64,000 nucleotides of DNA from an uncultured Eubacteriales bacterium (GTDB taxonomy: Bacteria > Bacillota > Clostridia > Oscillospirales > CAG-272): NCBI GenBank assembly GCA_934371135.1, contig CAKRNO010000002.1, forward strand, positions 62,001 through 126,000, in the 5' to 3' direction. How positions within the stretch are numbered: the first letter of the stretch is position 1; the number at the start of each line of letters is the position of its first letter. A program made the position numbers and the translations under genes. Shown here piece after piece: positions 25,918-36,238 of this stretch. The notes below the pieces were generated by a model. The model was not told the origin of the DNA, searched no databases, and worked only from the letters and a program-made list of their open reading frames with translations.

Positions 25918-27144
25918 TCAGTGTTTGCCGAGACAATCGCGCGAGAGACAGCCGAGGAAATTCTTGGCGGTATATAATGTATAGCTGCCGACCTGGTCTC
26001 CCGTCTCCCCCTCCCTCACGACATTGCCCTTCTGGATCATGATCGAATAGGGCGTGGGGTGCACGATCACGATCCGTTCCCCCTCGGCGGGGAACACGAA
26101 ATCGGTCCCGTGGTAGTAGTGGAAAAGCGTGCGGCGGAAGAGGCGGAACGCATATTCATGGATACAGCTGCCCTCGCTCAATAAGAGGCGGTTATAACGG
26201 CTGACCGCACTGACGATACAGCAAACGTATCGCTTCCCTCCCGCTTCGACCGAAAAGGTGCCGCACCGCTTATCGCTGAAGATTGCACGGTAGAGATGTG
26301 AGAAGTCGGAACAGGTATATCCCGCCTCCCGGCAGAGCAGCTTCAGCTCTTTTTTGAAGCGTTTGACGGCACGCAACGCTCGCAGATACCGGTGTCCGAG
26401 CAACAGGAGGAACAGGAGCACGAGCACCGCCACGAACTGCCACGAGAGGACTCCCGCCAGTGTGTAGAGCACCCCACCGAGCGCGAATGTCACAGTGGCA
26501 CATAAATAGGCGGCGAAAGCATATTGGATAGAGAGCAAAAAGCCGTAGAGCAACAGACGCCGCCAACCGGGTGCCATCTCCCGCTTTCGCCCGGCGGCAT
26601 CGCTCCTCATAGCCGCCACCCTTGCGGCGACCTGCCAGTTTGTTTTGGCACTGATGTGCGCAAACAGGTTGAGCAGCGTTGCGAGCGCCGAGAGGAGCGC
26701 ACCGATGACGATCCGCCCGGCTGTGCCGGAGAGCGCCAGGTATGTCTCCGCAATCTCCCGGATCCCCTTCCATCCGATGCCGGTCGGGAGCGCCATAATC
26801 ATCGCAACCAAAACGACCGTCTCACACAGAAAAGGGGGAGATTTTATCGTCGCCAGTGCCGCATCGCGCCACCTCGGTTTGGCGAGGTCTCCCGCCGCCG
26901 CCCACGTTTGATAGCACGCAGTATCATTCAGGGCGAATTGCCGCAGGCACGAGTTGAGCACAAGGACCGAGAGCACCGCGCTCCCGATCCGGAGGATCAG
27001 CTGTGCTCTCCACCCGGCGATGGCGCGGAACTGCGGGAAGAAGCCGGCATCCAGGAGCCGTGCCGTCAAAGCGGACAGCCCGATAAACCATGCGTACAGC
27101 AGTACCGATCTGCCGACGCGCCGAAAAAAACCGTTCAGCGTCAT
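25918..27144 (-). CDS. Membrane protein of unknown function
   Basis: A 408-residue protein with an N-terminal membrane part (hydrophobic segments near residues 13-32, 46-66, 100-122, 138-162, and two or three more between 190 and 250) and a soluble C-terminal half of about 155 residues, starting with a basic stretch (RALRAVKRFKKELK). The C-terminal part has paired cysteines (YVCCIV) and beta-rich patterns but no motif I recognise. It lies between a ribosomal operon terminator and the rubrerythrin promoter and is probably transcribed alone. No assignment. Confidence 0.75.
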   Translation of the reverse strand: MTLNGFFRRVGRSVLLYAWFIGLSALTARLLDAGFFPQFRAIAGWRAQLILRIGSAVLSVLVLNSCLRQFALNDTACYQTWAAAGDLAKPRWRDAALATIKSPPFLCETVVLVAMIMALPTGIGWKGIREIAETYLALSGTAGRIVIGALLSALATLLNLFAHISAKTNWQVAARVAAMRSDAAGRKREMAPGWRRLLLYGFLLSIQYAFAAYLCATVTFALGGVLYTLAGVLSWQFVAVLVLLFLLLLGHRYLRALRAVKRFKKELKLLCREAGYTCSDFSHLYRAIFSDKRCGTFSVEAGGKRYVCCIVSAVSRYNRLLLSEGSCIHEYAFRLFRRTLFHYYHGTDFVFPAEGERIVIVHPTPYSIMIQKGNVVREGETGDQVGSYTLYTAKNFLGCLSRDCLGKH

Positions 27145-27313
27145 AGATCTCCCTCCGATTCTCTAAAAGTCTTTTCGCCGTATTCCGCTTGACCGGCGCT
27201 GGTACACCGGGCTCGGGACGGCTACGCGTGAATACATAGCGGGTGCCGCTCCGCCGACGGGCGGTTCCCTGCCTTATACTGTATTCACCGGGGCATGATG
27301 ACATCTGGATGCC
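27145..27313. other. Spacer upstream of the membrane-protein gene
   Basis: No gene seen. It contains a widely spaced perfect inverted repeat, GTGAATAC (27228-27235) and GTATTCAC (27281-27288), of unknown meaning, and a weak -10-like TATAAG on the minus strand near 27272-27280. Confidence 0.35.
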
Positions 27314-27341
27314 AAAAAAGCACCGGGCGGACCCGGTGCTT
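27314..27341 (-). terminator. Terminator of the ribosomal superoperon
   Basis: A stem AAGCACCGGG/CCCGGTGCTT (27318-27327 with 27332-27341) followed on the minus strand by a run of T residues, 12 bases after the rplQ stop. Confidence 0.9.
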
Positions 27342-27352
27342 CTTAAGGGAAA

Positions 27353-27715
27353 TTACTTGTTTTCCGTATCGCCGACCTTGACGAGGCGGACGATGGCGGT
27401 CTCCGCGCCGTCACCGCGGCGGGGGCCCATCTTGTAGACCTGCGTGTAGCCGCCGTTCACGTTCGCATAAGCGGGCGCAACGGTGTCAAACAGCTTCTTC
27501 GCAACGCTCTCCTTGGTGATGAAAGCGAGTGCGGCACGGTAAGCGGCGAGAGAGCCGTCTTTGCCGAGCGTGATCATTTTATCAGCGAGGGCGCTGATCT
27601 CCTTTGCACGCGTGTAGGTGGTCTCCAGCTGACCGTTCTCGATCAGGTAGGTCACCAGGCCGCGGAGCATAGCATTTCTATGGGCAGTCGGTCTGCCGAG
27701 TTTTCTCATAGGCAT
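27353..27715 (-). CDS. rplQ: 50S ribosomal protein L17
   Basis: A 120-residue protein starting [18 protein letters not shown], the conserved L17 N-terminus, and closing with the [18 protein letters not shown] segment. It binds 23S rRNA near the exit tunnel. It is the last gene of the superoperon, 30 bases after rpoA, the canonical bacterial order, with the operon terminator directly behind it. Confidence 0.98.
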   Translation of the reverse strand: MPMRKLGRPTAHRNAMLRGLVTYLIENGQLETTYTRAKEISALADKMITLGKDGSLAAYRAALAFITKESVAKKLFDTVAPAYANVNGGYTQVYKMGPRRGDGAETAIVRLVKVGDTENK

Positions 27716-27745
27716 TTTCGTTACCTCCTATTGTATTTGGCTCCG

Positions 27746-28723
27746 TCAGTCCTCGACCTTTTTCAGATCGAGACCGAGGGAATGCAGCTTTTGGATGACC
27801 TCATCCAGGGACTTCCTGCCGAGGTTTCTGACTTTGATCATATCTTCCTCGGTACGGTTGACCAGGTCCTCTACCGTATCGATGCCCGCGCGCTTCAGGC
27901 AGTTGAAGCTACGCACGGACAGGTCAAGATCATCAATGGACATTTCAAGGATCTTATCGCGCTTGATTTCCTCACGCTCGATCATGATCTCTGCCTTCTT
28001 TGCTTCATCGGACATATCGATGAAGAGGTTGAGATGCTCACTCAGGATCTTGGCAGCCATGGAGACCGCCTTCTGCGCCGTGAGAGTACCGTTGGTCACA
28101 ACATGGAGCGTCATCTTATCGAAGTCGGTGATGTTACGCACGCGGGAGTTCTCCACAACGAAGTCCACCTTGTAAACGGGCGTAAAGATCGAATCGACGA
28201 AGATGAGGCCGAGGGGCGCGCCGTTGCCGCCCGCCTGCTCGCTGCTCACATAGTTCTGCTTGTTCTTTTCCATCGGCACATAGCCGCACCCGGAGTCAAA
28301 GGTGAGCTCCATGTGGAAGTGCGTGCCGGCGCTGACAGTCGCCAGAGGGTGAGTCGGATTGAGAATTTCGATGTCGGGATCATCGGAGATATCGCCGGCG
28401 GTCACGAGACAGGGTCCGTCCGCATCGATATACACCGTTTTGGGTCCCTCGGTATGGAGCTTTGCCACGATGCCCTTCACATTCAGGACGATCTCGGGCA
28501 CATCCTCTTTCACACCGTCAACAGTGGAAATCTCATGAAGCACCCCGTCGATCTTGATCGAAGTCGCGGCATACCCTTCAAGGGAGCTGAGCAGGATGCG
28601 GCGCAGGGAGTTTGCGAGCGTGATGCCATAGCCTCTCGCGAGAGGTTCGACCACGAACTCACCTTCGCTGCCATCTTCGTTCAGAGCGCGGGATGTAATC
28701 GTAGGCTTCTCTATTTCAATCAT
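27746..28723 (-). CDS. rpoA: RNA polymerase alpha subunit
   Basis: A 325-residue subunit that nucleates RNA polymerase assembly. The N-terminal assembly domain covers about residues 1-230 ([19 protein letters not shown]). A flexible linker precedes the C-terminal DNA- and activator-binding domain (about 250-320), with its helix-hairpin-helix stretch [15 protein letters not shown] and [10 protein letters not shown]. An SD of type GGAGGAG precedes the ATG. The 156-base gap to rpsD upstream is unusual for this compact operon and contains hairpins. Confidence 0.98.
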   Translation of the reverse strand: MIEIEKPTITSRALNEDGSEGEFVVEPLARGYGITLANSLRRILLSSLEGYAATSIKIDGVLHEISTVDGVKEDVPEIVLNVKGIVAKLHTEGPKTVYIDADGPCLVTAGDISDDPDIEILNPTHPLATVSAGTHFHMELTFDSGCGYVPMEKNKQNYVSSEQAGGNGAPLGLIFVDSIFTPVYKVDFVVENSRVRNITDFDKMTLHVVTNGTLTAQKAVSMAAKILSEHLNLFIDMSDEAKKAEIMIEREEIKRDKILEMSIDDLDLSVRSFNCLKRAGIDTVEDLVNRTEEDMIKVRNLGRKSLDEVIQKLHSLGLDLKKVED

Positions 28724-28879
28724 GGTTAATCTCCTCCAATATTAATTCGGGACGCTGACGACAGACCGTAAAACATACGGCCCGCCGGGTGCCAGAGGCA
28801 CCGCACGGTTCGGGCGCTCCGGCGGCGGCGCGGCAGACGCCGCACCGCAAAATACCGGGCACCGCTCGGAGGTTGGCGA
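28724..28879 (-). promoter_or_regulatory. Hairpin-rich spacer between rpsD and rpoA
   Basis: 156 bases without a gene. Perfect stems include GGTGCC/GGCACC (28788-28793 with 28797-28802) and CCGTA/TACGG (28766-28770 with 28776-28780), plus a G+C-rich palindromic block around 28825-28850. It could bind S4 or process the mRNA; no promoter with good spacing was found in it. Confidence 0.4.
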
Positions 28880-29506
28880 TTATTTGGAATAGAGTTCGAC
28901 GATCAACTGCTCGTTGAAGTCGAAATCAATGTCATCTCTCTCGGGGAGAGCAACGATCTTCGCGGACATATTCGCGGCGTCCGCATCGATCCACTTCGGC
29001 TTGTTGGCGGTAGCCATAGCCTCGGCGTTTGCCTTGATCTTGGTACCGTCGCGGCGGCTTTCCTTGACAGCGACGACATCGCCCGCCTTCACGAGGATGG
29101 AGGGGATGGTTGCCTTCTTGCCGTTGAGCGTGAAGTGACCGTGGAGAACGAGCTGACGAGCCTCTTTACGGCTTGCCGCCATACCCATTCTGTACACCAC
29201 GTTGTCGAGGCGTCTCTCGAGGAGGATCAGGAGGTTCGTACCGGTGATGCCTTCCTGTTGTTCAGCCATCTCGTAGTACATACGGAACTGTCTCTCGAGA
29301 ACACCGTAGTAGCGGCGTGCCTTCTGCTTCTCGCGGAGCTGCATACCGTACTCACTGACCTTTTTACGAGCCGCCCCGTGCTGACCGGGAGCGGTGCTTC
29401 TGTGATTGAAAGAGCACTTATCGGAGGTGCAACGCTCGCCCTTCAGATACAGCTTGCAGCCTTCTCTGCGGCACTCTTTGCAGCTCGGTCCAGTATATCT
29501 TGCCAT
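28880..29506 (-). CDS. rpsD: 30S ribosomal protein S4
   Basis: A 208-residue primary 16S rRNA binder that nucleates the 30S body and, in other bacteria, represses its own operon. This is the zinc-binding (C+) form: cysteines in [13 protein letters not shown] and RCTSDKCSF at the N-terminus. The S4 RNA-binding domain follows ([20 protein letters not shown]). The length is typical. Confidence 0.98.
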   Translation of the reverse strand: MARYTGPSCKECRREGCKLYLKGERCTSDKCSFNHRSTAPGQHGAARKKVSEYGMQLREKQKARRYYGVLERQFRMYYEMAEQQEGITGTNLLILLERRLDNVVYRMGMAASRKEARQLVLHGHFTLNGKKATIPSILVKAGDVVAVKESRRDGTKIKANAEAMATANKPKWIDADAANMSAKIVALPERDDIDFDFNEQLIVELYSK

Positions 29507-29527
29507 TGCTTTGAATCTCCTTCCTGA

Positions 29528-29929
29528 TTATACGCGGCGACGCTTCGGAGGACGGCAGCCGTTGTGCGGCACGGGCGTCTTATCCTGAATCTTGGTCACT
29601 TCGAGACCGGCGGTCGCCAGTGCGCGGATAGCCGCTTCACGGCCGGTACCGGGGCCCAGCACATAGACCTCAACGGTCTTCATGCCGTGGTCCATAGCGG
29701 CTTTCGCCGCCTGCTCTGCTGCCGTCTGTGCGGCGAACGGAGTGGACTTTCTCGATCCCTTGAAGCTGGCACCTGCGGAAGCCCAGGAGATCACATTCCC
29801 TTGGAGGTCCGTAATGGACACGATGGTGTTGTTGAAGGTTGCGCGGATATGAGCAGCGCCCTTCTCCACGTTCTTCTTTTCACGACGCTTTTTGACAACC
29901 TTTTTGGTTGCGGAAACTTTCGTAGCCAT
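29528..29929 (-). CDS. rpsK: 30S ribosomal protein S11
   Basis: A 133-residue platform protein. The lysine-rich N-terminal tail, the [10 protein letters not shown] segment and the highly conserved C-terminus [13 protein letters not shown]...[13 protein letters not shown] are present. It sits between rpsM and rpsD as in nearly all bacteria. Confidence 0.98.
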   Translation of the reverse strand: MATKVSATKKVVKKRREKKNVEKGAAHIRATFNNTIVSITDLQGNVISWASAGASFKGSRKSTPFAAQTAAEQAAKAAMDHGMKTVEVYVLGPGTGREAAIRALATAGLEVTKIQDKTPVPHNGCRPPKRRRV

Positions 29930-29940
29930 GTTCTTCCTCC

Positions 29941-30309
29941 TTACTTCTTCTTGTTCGCGATGGTCTTGACCGGACCTTTACGCGTTCTTGCGTTGGTCTT
30001 GGTGCGCTGACCGCGAACGGGCAGGCTCCTCTTATGACGGGAGCCACGGTAGCTGTTGATGTCCACCAGCTTCTTGATGTTGGTGGCAACGGTGCGGCGG
30101 AGATCGCCTTCGACATGGTAGTTCGCCTCGAGCTCCTCACGCAGAGCCGCGATCTGGTCCTCGGTCAGGTCCTTCGCGCGGGTATCGGGATCGATCCCGG
30201 TCTTTGCGAGGATCTCTTTGGAACTGGTCAGACCGATGCCGTAAATATAGGTGAGAGCGATCTCAATGCGCTTGTTATTGGGGATATCGACACCTGCTAA
30301 ACGAGCCAT
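29941..30309 (-). CDS. rpsM: 30S ribosomal protein S13
   Basis: A 122-residue protein of the 30S head that contacts the P-site tRNA and bridges to the large subunit. It starts [14 protein letters not shown], contains the [11 protein letters not shown] helix-turn motif and the [21 protein letters not shown] signature, and ends in a basic tail. Confidence 0.98.
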   Translation of the reverse strand: MARLAGVDIPNNKRIEIALTYIYGIGLTSSKEILAKTGIDPDTRAKDLTEDQIAALREELEANYHVEGDLRRTVATNIKKLVDINSYRGSRHKRSLPVRGQRTKTNARTRKGPVKTIANKKK

Positions 30310-30343
30310 AGATATTTAACTCCTTTTGATTGTTGTTTGGGTT

Positions 30344-30457
30344 TCAGCCCTGTCTCTGCTTGTGCTTGGGATTTTCGCAGATCACCATCACACAGCCCCG
30401 GCGACGGATGATCTTGCACTTTTCGCAGATCTTTTTAACGGAAGGTTTCACTTTCAT
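30344..30457 (-). CDS. rpmJ: 50S ribosomal protein L36
   Basis: A 37-residue zinc-ribbon protein, [15 protein letters not shown]..., with three cysteines and a histidine (C11, C14, C27, H32 or H33) as in the zinc-binding C+ form. It lies between infA and rpsM as expected and its ATG at 30457 follows an AAGGACAGG-type site. Confidence 0.96.
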   Translation of the reverse strand: MKVKPSVKKICEKCKIIRRRGCVMVICENPKHKQRQG

Positions 30458-30480
30458 GGTTGCGTACCTGTCCTTTCAGA

Positions 30481-30702
30481 TTATTTTTTTCTCCAGGTGA
30501 TGCGACCCTTGGTCGGATCGTAGATGGACACCTCTACGGTCACCTTATCACCGGGAATGATTTTGATATAGTTTTGACGAAGTCTCCCGGAGATGTGCGC
30601 GAGCACCATGTGCCCGTTCGGGAGTTTCACCCTGAAGTTGGCGTTGGGCAGTGCTTCCAGCACCTCGCCGTCTTCAAATTCGATGACATCATCTTTCGGC
30701 AT
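30481..30702 (-). CDS. infA: Translation initiation factor IF-1
   Basis: A 73-residue S1/OB-fold protein that occupies the ribosomal A site during initiation. The sequence runs [18 protein letters not shown] to [10 protein letters not shown] with the [12 protein letters not shown] core. Some clostridia have a KOW protein between map and infA; here there is only a 23-base gap. Confidence 0.98.
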   Translation of the reverse strand: MPKDDVIEFEDGEVLEALPNANFRVKLPNGHMVLAHISGRLRQNYIKIIPGDKVTVEVSIYDPTKGRITWRKK

Positions 30703-30725
30703 TACAATTCTCCTTACCGTAGAAG

Positions 30726-31484
30726 TTATTCTCCGACGTCGGTCAGGATGATGGGTCCGTCGTCCGTGATCGCCAGCGTGTGCTCGTAATGAGCCGAGAG
30801 GCGACCGTCTGCGGTCCTCACTGTCCAGCCGTCAGAGGATTCCTTAATAGCTGCTGTTCCTGCGTTAACCATGGGTTCGATGGCTATCGTCATGCCCGGA
30901 TATAGGCGGCATCCACGCCCGGCAGTCCCGTAGTTCGGGACATCCGGCTCTTCATGTAGGTGGATTCCTACTCCGTGGCCCACGTATTTGCGTACAACAC
31001 CGTATCCGTTCGACTCGGCGTGCGACTGAATCGCCGCACCGATGTCTCCCAGTCGGTTACCCACCACAGCGAGGCTGGCGCCCAGGTAGAAGCATTCTCT
31101 CGTGACGGAAATGAGCCTCTGCGCTTCCTCGCTCACACGGCCGACAGGAAAAGTCTTTGCACTGTCGCCGTGGTAGCCGCGATAGATGGCACCGACATCC
31201 ACTTTCACGATATCGCCCTCTTTGAGGATCACGCGATGGGAGGGGATCCCGTGGATGATCTGGTCGTTGACGCTGATACATGCGCTTCCGGGGAAGCCGG
31301 CATATCCGAGGAAGGAAGGTTTCGCGCCGCATTTCAGAATGTAGGCGTGAATAATGGAATCGAGTTCCTTTGTGGAGATACCCGGGCGGATGGCATCGCG
31401 TGCAACAAGCAATGTCTCGCCCGTGATTCTCCCCGCTTCCTTCATCAGCAGAATCTGTTCAGGTTTTTTGAGTATGATCGGCAT
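30726..31484 (-). CDS. map: Methionine aminopeptidase type I
   Basis: A 252-residue dimetal protease that removes the initiator methionine. The ligands are visible in [15 protein letters not shown] (two Asp), [10 protein letters not shown] (His), AIEPMVN (Glu) and YEHTLAI (Glu). It has no N-terminal zinc finger. It starts one base after the adk stop, so translation is coupled. Confidence 0.98.
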   Translation of the reverse strand: MPIILKKPEQILLMKEAGRITGETLLVARDAIRPGISTKELDSIIHAYILKCGAKPSFLGYAGFPGSACISVNDQIIHGIPSHRVILKEGDIVKVDVGAIYRGYHGDSAKTFPVGRVSEEAQRLISVTRECFYLGASLAVVGNRLGDIGAAIQSHAESNGYGVVRKYVGHGVGIHLHEEPDVPNYGTAGRGCRLYPGMTIAIEPMVNAGTAAIKESSDGWTVRTADGRLSAHYEHTLAITDDGPIILTDVGE

Positions 31485-31485
31485 A

Positions 31486-32115
31486 TCAAATCCCCAGAGC
31501 AGACAGGGTAAGTGCGGTAGTGTCCTCCACGCGCTCCTGCCCCTCGACGCACTTCAGAATGCCCTTTGCGGCATAGAAGTCCTTGAGCGGCTCGGTCGTG
31601 CTGTGGTAGGTCACGAGGCGGCTCTTCACCACCTCAGGGGCATCATCGCGACGGACGGAAAGCTCATTCCCGCACTTGTCGCAATGCGTACCGTCTTGCG
31701 ACGGATTGTATTTCGTATGATAGGTCGCGCCACATTCGCAGGTGCGCCGCCCGCTCATACGCTCCACGATCTTGTCGTCGGATACTTCGATGGAAAGTAC
31801 GGCATCGAGTGCGATGCCCATCGCGTCGAGCGCCTCTGCCTGAGGCACCGTCCGCGGGAACCCGTCCAGGATGAATCCGTTCTGACAGTCGGGTTTGGAA
31901 AGACGCTCCTTGATGATCCCGATGACGACATCGTCCGGGACAAGTGCGCCGGTCTCGGTGTACTTGCGTGCTTCCACGCCCATTTTCGTACCGGTCTTGA
32001 TCGCTTCACGGATGATCGCACCCGTAGAGATTGTGGGGATCCCCAATCTCTCGGACACGATCTCCGCCTGCGTTCCTTTACCGGCACCGGGGGCTCCGAG
32101 GAAAATAATCTTCAT
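31486..32115 (-). CDS. adk: Adenylate kinase
   Basis: A 209-residue kinase that interconverts ATP + AMP and 2 ADP. It has the P-loop GAPGAGKGTQAE, the AMP-binding region and a LID domain with a four-cysteine zinc site (CECGATYH...CDKCGNE), typical of Gram-positive enzymes. The chain is slightly shorter at the C-terminus than the usual 214-217 residues. It lies between secY and map. Confidence 0.98.
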   Translation of the reverse strand: MKIIFLGAPGAGKGTQAEIVSERLGIPTISTGAIIREAIKTGTKMGVEARKYTETGALVPDDVVIGIIKERLSKPDCQNGFILDGFPRTVPQAEALDAMGIALDAVLSIEVSDDKIVERMSGRRTCECGATYHTKYNPSQDGTHCDKCGNELSVRRDDAPEVVKSRLVTYHSTTEPLKDFYAAKGILKCVEGQERVEDTTALTLSALGI

Positions 32116-32144
32116 GTGCGGTTTCTCCCGGCTAAACGCCTGTC

Positions 32145-33581
32145 TTAAAGGAATCCCTTGTAGTTGCGCATGGTGAGCTGTGCCTCCAGTTCACGGTAGG
32201 TCTCCTGCACGACGCCGATGACGATGAGCAGAGAGGTACCGCCGAACGCGAAGGTGCTCGCATAACTTGCCGCGGTCGTCGCGTTCGTTACACCTGCGTT
32301 GGACAAGAGCTTCGTAACAATGGGGGTGATCACCAGCGGGCTCCCGATCATGGGGAGGACGGCGATGATCGCGAGGAAGAACGCACCCATCAGGGTGACC
32401 TTGTTCAGGACCTTTCTGATACGGTCCGCGGTCGGTCTGCCCTCACGGATACCGGGGATACGGCCGCCGTTGGCTTTCAGGTTGTTCGCCACTTCCACAG
32501 GATTGAAGGAGATCGTGATGTAGAAGTAGGAGAACAGGATGATCAGGACCACGAACATCAGCGGGTAGAACCAGCCGTCTGCCGCCATGAAGTCATAGAA
32601 CTTGTTCGAGAACTTCACGGTAGCGTTCGCATCTGCCTTGAGCAGTGCATCGGCACTCTTGACGCCGCAGAGCGTCATGATGGTCGCCGGCAGGGAGATG
32701 ATCGAGGAAGCGAAGATGATCGGCATGACGCCTGCCATATTCAGCTTGATCGGCAGGGTGGTCGACTGACCGCCGTACATCTTTCTGCCCTTCACCTGCT
32801 TCGAATACTGGATCGGGATGCGGCGCTCGCTGCCCGTGACCCAGATAACGAAGACCGAAATCAGGATGAGCACGGCGATGTACCCGAGCACGAAGCCGAA
32901 GGAGCCGGAGATATAGCCTGCTTTCTTCCAGCCGGTCGCCTGCCCCTTGAAGCCGGCATAAATGATCAGCCAGACAAGGTTGTAGATCGTCGAGGGGAAG
33001 GACGCGATGATGTTGGCAAAGAGGATGAGAGAGATACCGTTGCCGAGACCCTTCTCATTGATCTTCTCGCCGAGCCACATCACGAGCGTCGCACCGGCGA
33101 CGTAGCAGGTAACGATAACGATGGCGATCAGCACCTGGACGGGCTTGGAGGCATTCGTCGCGGTGGCGGTCAGCATCTTGTTGGATTTGAGCAGCGCGTA
33201 GTAACCGTAACCGGTCAGGATCGCGAGCGCAACGGTGCAATAGCGGTTGAGCTTTTCGCTGAACGCTTTGCCCGCCTCACCGTCCTGGATCTTTCTGCCG
33301 AGGGGCGGGATCGCCACCGACAGCAGCTGGATCACGATGGAAGCGGTGATGTACGGAGACACGCCGAGAGCGAACAGGGTCGCCGCACTGAGCGCGCCGC
33401 CGGAGAGAAGGTTGAGGTAAGCGAAGATGGTGTCTCCGAAGTTCTCGGAAAAGGTGGATGCATCAACGAAGGGAACCGGGATAACGGTCCCGATGCGATA
33501 GAGGAGCAGAATCAACAAAACATAAAGAAGTTTCTTTCGAATGTCGGGCGTTCTCCATGCATTTTTCAAAGTTTGAAGCAT
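32145..33581 (-). CDS. secY: Protein translocase channel subunit SecY
   Basis: A 478-residue integral membrane protein with ten predicted helices that forms the Sec translocation pore. Conserved pieces include the plug/helix 2 stretch SALGVSPYI-like FALGVSPYITASIVIQLL (in part) and the cytosolic loops GSERRIPIQYSKQ and ANNLKANGGRIPGIR needed for SecA and ribosome contact. It is about 45 residues longer than E. coli SecY, with the extra residues mainly in the loops near residues 130-150 and 315-340. It starts one base after the rplO stop. Confidence 0.98.
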   Translation of the reverse strand: MLQTLKNAWRTPDIRKKLLYVLLILLLYRIGTVIPVPFVDASTFSENFGDTIFAYLNLLSGGALSAATLFALGVSPYITASIVIQLLSVAIPPLGRKIQDGEAGKAFSEKLNRYCTVALAILTGYGYYALLKSNKMLTATATNASKPVQVLIAIVIVTCYVAGATLVMWLGEKINEKGLGNGISLILFANIIASFPSTIYNLVWLIIYAGFKGQATGWKKAGYISGSFGFVLGYIAVLILISVFVIWVTGSERRIPIQYSKQVKGRKMYGGQSTTLPIKLNMAGVMPIIFASSIISLPATIMTLCGVKSADALLKADANATVKFSNKFYDFMAADGWFYPLMFVVLIILFSYFYITISFNPVEVANNLKANGGRIPGIREGRPTADRIRKVLNKVTLMGAFFLAIIAVLPMIGSPLVITPIVTKLLSNAGVTNATTAASYASTFAFGGTSLLIVIGVVQETYRELEAQLTMRNYKGFL

Positions 33582-33582
33582 C

Positions 33583-34026
33583 TTAGATCACCTCGGTCTT
33601 TCCACCGACAGCCTCGATCTTCTCCTTTGCGGAAGCGGAAAAGACTTTCGCTTTCACTGTAAGATTTTTGACGGTAACGTTCCCGCCGCCGAGAACCTTG
33701 ACCCCGTCACCGAGCACCTTGACGATGCCCGCGTTCACAAGTGCCTCCGTGTCAACGGTAGCACCCTCGGCAAAGCCGTTCAGGTCGCTGACGTTGATGA
33801 CGGCATAGGTCTTGCCGAACTTGTTGTGGAAACCTCTCTTCGGAAGTTTTCTGTAAAGAGGCAGCTGACCACCTTCAAAGCCGGGGCGTACACCGCCGCC
33901 GGAACGGGCGTTCTGACCCTTGTGACCCTTGCCGGCGGTCTTGCCGTTGCCGGATCCGGTCCCTCTGCCTTTGCGGAACACGTCCTTCGTGGAGCCTTCC
34001 GCAGGAGAAAGTTCATGGAGTTTCAT
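33583..34026 (-). CDS. rplO: 50S ribosomal protein L15
   Basis: A 147-residue late-assembly protein. The N-terminal glycine/arginine-rich extension [18 protein letters not shown] threads into 23S rRNA, followed by LPKRGFHN and the C-terminal globular domain ending in a beta-strand [17 protein letters not shown]. Confidence 0.98.
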   Translation of the reverse strand: MKLHELSPAEGSTKDVFRKGRGTGSGNGKTAGKGHKGQNARSGGGVRPGFEGGQLPLYRKLPKRGFHNKFGKTYAVINVSDLNGFAEGATVDTEALVNAGIVKVLGDGVKVLGGGNVTVKNLTVKAKVFSASAKEKIEAVGGKTEVI

Positions 34027-34044
34027 CTTTTATCCTCCTTCCGA

Positions 34045-34221
34045 TTAAAGCGTTTCCACCTTGACCAGGTGCGCTAATACTTTGATTTTGCCCTGCACGG
34101 CAGCGTTGTCCGCGACGACGATGCTGTCGCCGGGCTTACGCAGACCGAGAGATGCGGCGGTCGCCTTCTGCTTCGGCAGACGCGCGATAAGGCTCTTGAC
34201 GAGAGTAATCTTCAGATTCAT
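34045..34221 (-). CDS. rpmD: 50S ribosomal protein L30
   Basis: A 58-residue small protein, MNLKITLVKSLIARLPKQ to HLVKVETL, with the short bacterial L30 ferredoxin-like fold. It is shorter than 60 residues but the spacing, a GAGGGTAG ribosome-binding site and its place between rpsE and rplO leave no doubt. Confidence 0.97.
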   Translation of the reverse strand: MNLKITLVKSLIARLPKQKATAASLGLRKPGDSIVVADNAAVQGKIKVLAHLVKVETL

Positions 34222-34233
34222 GATCTACCCTCC

Positions 34234-34737
34234 TCAGCGCTTCACGCTGTCCGCGGCGATGCCACGGGCGGCAGCGACTTCTTCCACGGTACGAAGGGAT
34301 TCGAGACCCGCGAAGGTCGCCTTGACGACATTGATGGGATTGTTGGAACGCAGGCACTTCGCACGGACGTTGGAAATACCGGCGAGCTCCAGGACGTAAC
34401 GGACACCGCCGCCGGCGATGATACCGGTACCGGGGGCAGCGGGCTTCAGAAGCACCTTGCCGGAGCCGTAGATACCGAGCACTTCGTGCGGGATGGTCGA
34501 GCCGTTCATGGAGACCTCGATGAGGTTCTTCTTCGCATCCTCGATGGCCTTCTTCACTGCGTCCGGAACCTCCGCCGCCTTGCCGAGACCATAGCCTACA
34601 TGACCGTTTCTGTCGCCGACGACAACGAGCGCGGCGAAGCGGGCGATACGACCGCCCTTAACGGTCTTGGATACACGGTTGAGCACAACGAGTTTGTCTT
34701 CAAGCTCATACTCGTTGGCATTCAGCATTTTTGCCAT
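34234..34737 (-). CDS. rpsE: 30S ribosomal protein S5
   Basis: A 167-residue protein that affects decoding accuracy and binds near the 30S entry channel. The N-terminal double-strand-RNA-binding-like domain has [17 protein letters not shown] and the C-terminal S5 domain has [19 protein letters not shown]. The C-terminus ends in an AADSVKR tail. Confidence 0.98.
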   Translation of the reverse strand: MAKMLNANEYELEDKLVVLNRVSKTVKGGRIARFAALVVVGDRNGHVGYGLGKAAEVPDAVKKAIEDAKKNLIEVSMNGSTIPHEVLGIYGSGKVLLKPAAPGTGIIAGGGVRYVLELAGISNVRAKCLRSNNPINVVKATFAGLESLRTVEEVAAARGIAADSVKR

Positions 34738-34793
34738 GTGATTCTCCTTAAATTTTCAATCAAAATTGCTTTTGATCGGTGTACAAACCGGAA

Positions 34794-35153
34794 TCAGAAT
34801 TCGAGCCCGCCTTCGCGCGCGCCCTCAGCCAGTTCCGATACACGACCGTGATAGACGTAGCCGCCGCGGTCAAACACAACAGCGGAAATCCCTTTTGCCT
34901 TTGCTCTCTCGGCAATCAGCTTGCCGATTGCGCGGGCGGCTTCCTTATTGGAGCCGAGCCCTTCAAAGGACTTCTCATAGGTGCTGGCGGCGGCGAGGGT
35001 CACCCCTGCGACATCGTCGATCACCTGTGCACTGATATGTGCGTTGGAGCGATAAACAGCGAGACGCGGTCTCTCGGCAGTACCCTGGATCTTGGATCTC
35101 ACGCGGGTATGTCTTTTAAGACGCTGAGCGTTCTTATCACACTTATTAACCAT
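34794..35153 (-). CDS. rplR: 50S ribosomal protein L18
   Basis: A 119-residue 5S rRNA-binding protein. The motifs [21 protein letters not shown] and [26 protein letters not shown] (each given in part of the full run) are diagnostic. It forms the 5S ribonucleoprotein with L5. Confidence 0.98.
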   Translation of the reverse strand: MVNKCDKNAQRLKRHTRVRSKIQGTAERPRLAVYRSNAHISAQVIDDVAGVTLAAASTYEKSFEGLGSNKEAARAIGKLIAERAKAKGISAVVFDRGGYVYHGRVSELAEGAREGGLEF

Positions 35154-35172
35154 TGCTGCTCTCTCCTTTCAA

Positions 35173-35709
35173 TTACTTACCGGTCTTACCGGCTTTGCGG
35201 CGGATATGCTCGCCATCGTACTTGACACCCTTGCCGAGGTACGGTTCAGGCGGTCTCTTGGAGCGGACTTCCGCTGCGACCTGGCCGACAGCCTGCTTAT
35301 CGATGCCCTTCACGATGATGGTGGTCAGATCCGGCGCCTCGAAGGTGATGCCGTTGCCGTCCTCAAACGTGATGGGGTGCGAATAGCCGAGGCTGAGTAC
35401 CAGCTTGTTGCCCTTCTTCTCGGCTTTGTAGCCGACGCCGACGAGCAGGAGCTTCTTGGAGTAGCCCTCCGTGACACCGACCACCATGTTGTGGATCAGC
35501 GCGCGGGTCAGACCGTGCAGGGCACGATCCTCTTTCTCGTCGGTGGGACGCGTCACGGTCAGGACATCGCCGTCCACCGTGATGGTCATGCGGGGGGAGA
35601 AGGTCTCGGTCAGGGTCCCCTTGGGGCCCTTGACGGTCACGACGTTGCCCTCGGCAACATCGACCGTAACATTTTTCAGCGCGACAGGCGCTCTACCAAT
35701 TCTCGACAT
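35173..35709 (-). CDS. rplF: 50S ribosomal protein L6
   Basis: A 178-residue protein of two similar domains. It starts [13 protein letters not shown] and ends with the conserved [16 protein letters not shown] segment and basic tail. The ATG at 35709 with a GGGAGGGG site is used; an in-frame start seven codons upstream would begin inside that site. Confidence 0.98.
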   Translation of the reverse strand: MSRIGRAPVALKNVTVDVAEGNVVTVKGPKGTLTETFSPRMTITVDGDVLTVTRPTDEKEDRALHGLTRALIHNMVVGVTEGYSKKLLLVGVGYKAEKKGNKLVLSLGYSHPITFEDGNGITFEAPDLTTIIVKGIDKQAVGQVAAEVRSKRPPEPYLGKGVKYDGEHIRRKAGKTGK

Positions 35710-35723
35710 CTGTTTCCCCTCCC

Positions 35724-36122
35724 TTACCAAACAAAGGCGAGTACTTCGCCGCCGATGCCTGCCTTGCGGGCCTGCTTATCGGTCATGATGCCTTTGGATG
35801 TGGAAATGATGGCAACGCCCAGACCGTTCATGACTCTGGGGAGCTTCTCCGCGTTTGCGTAGATACGCAGACCCGGCTTGGATACACGGCGCAGACCGCG
35901 GAGCACCTTGGTCTTGCCCTGACCGTACTTGAGGGTCACACGGATGATGCCCTGCTTGCCGTCTTCGATGCGCTGATACCCCTGGATATAGCCCTCGGTG
36001 AGCAGGATATCAACGATCGCCTTTTTCATATTGGATGCAGGAATGTCGACGGTCTCATGCTTCGCGTCGTTCGCGTTGCGGATGCGGGTCAACAGATCTG
36101 CGATCACATCGGAAATTTGCAT
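35724..36122 (-). CDS. rpsH: 30S ribosomal protein S8
   Basis: A 132-residue primary 16S rRNA binder and, in other bacteria, translational repressor of the spc genes. It opens [18 protein letters not shown] and ends [20 protein letters not shown]. The 116-base spacer to rpsZ upstream is longer than the operon average. Confidence 0.98.
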   Translation of the reverse strand: MQISDVIADLLTRIRNANDAKHETVDIPASNMKKAIVDILLTEGYIQGYQRIEDGKQGIIRVTLKYGQGKTKVLRGLRRVSKPGLRIYANAEKLPRVMNGLGVAIISTSKGIMTDKQARKAGIGGEVLAFVW

Positions 36123-36238
36123 TTTAAATTCCTCCTGTATGCAAGTTTATTTCGCTTGCTGCCGATGCGCGTGGCGTCGGCGGCGTACCGGCGGTTAAAG
36201 GTTGCCCTTTCCTGCCGATAGATGGGAAGTTTTGTGTG

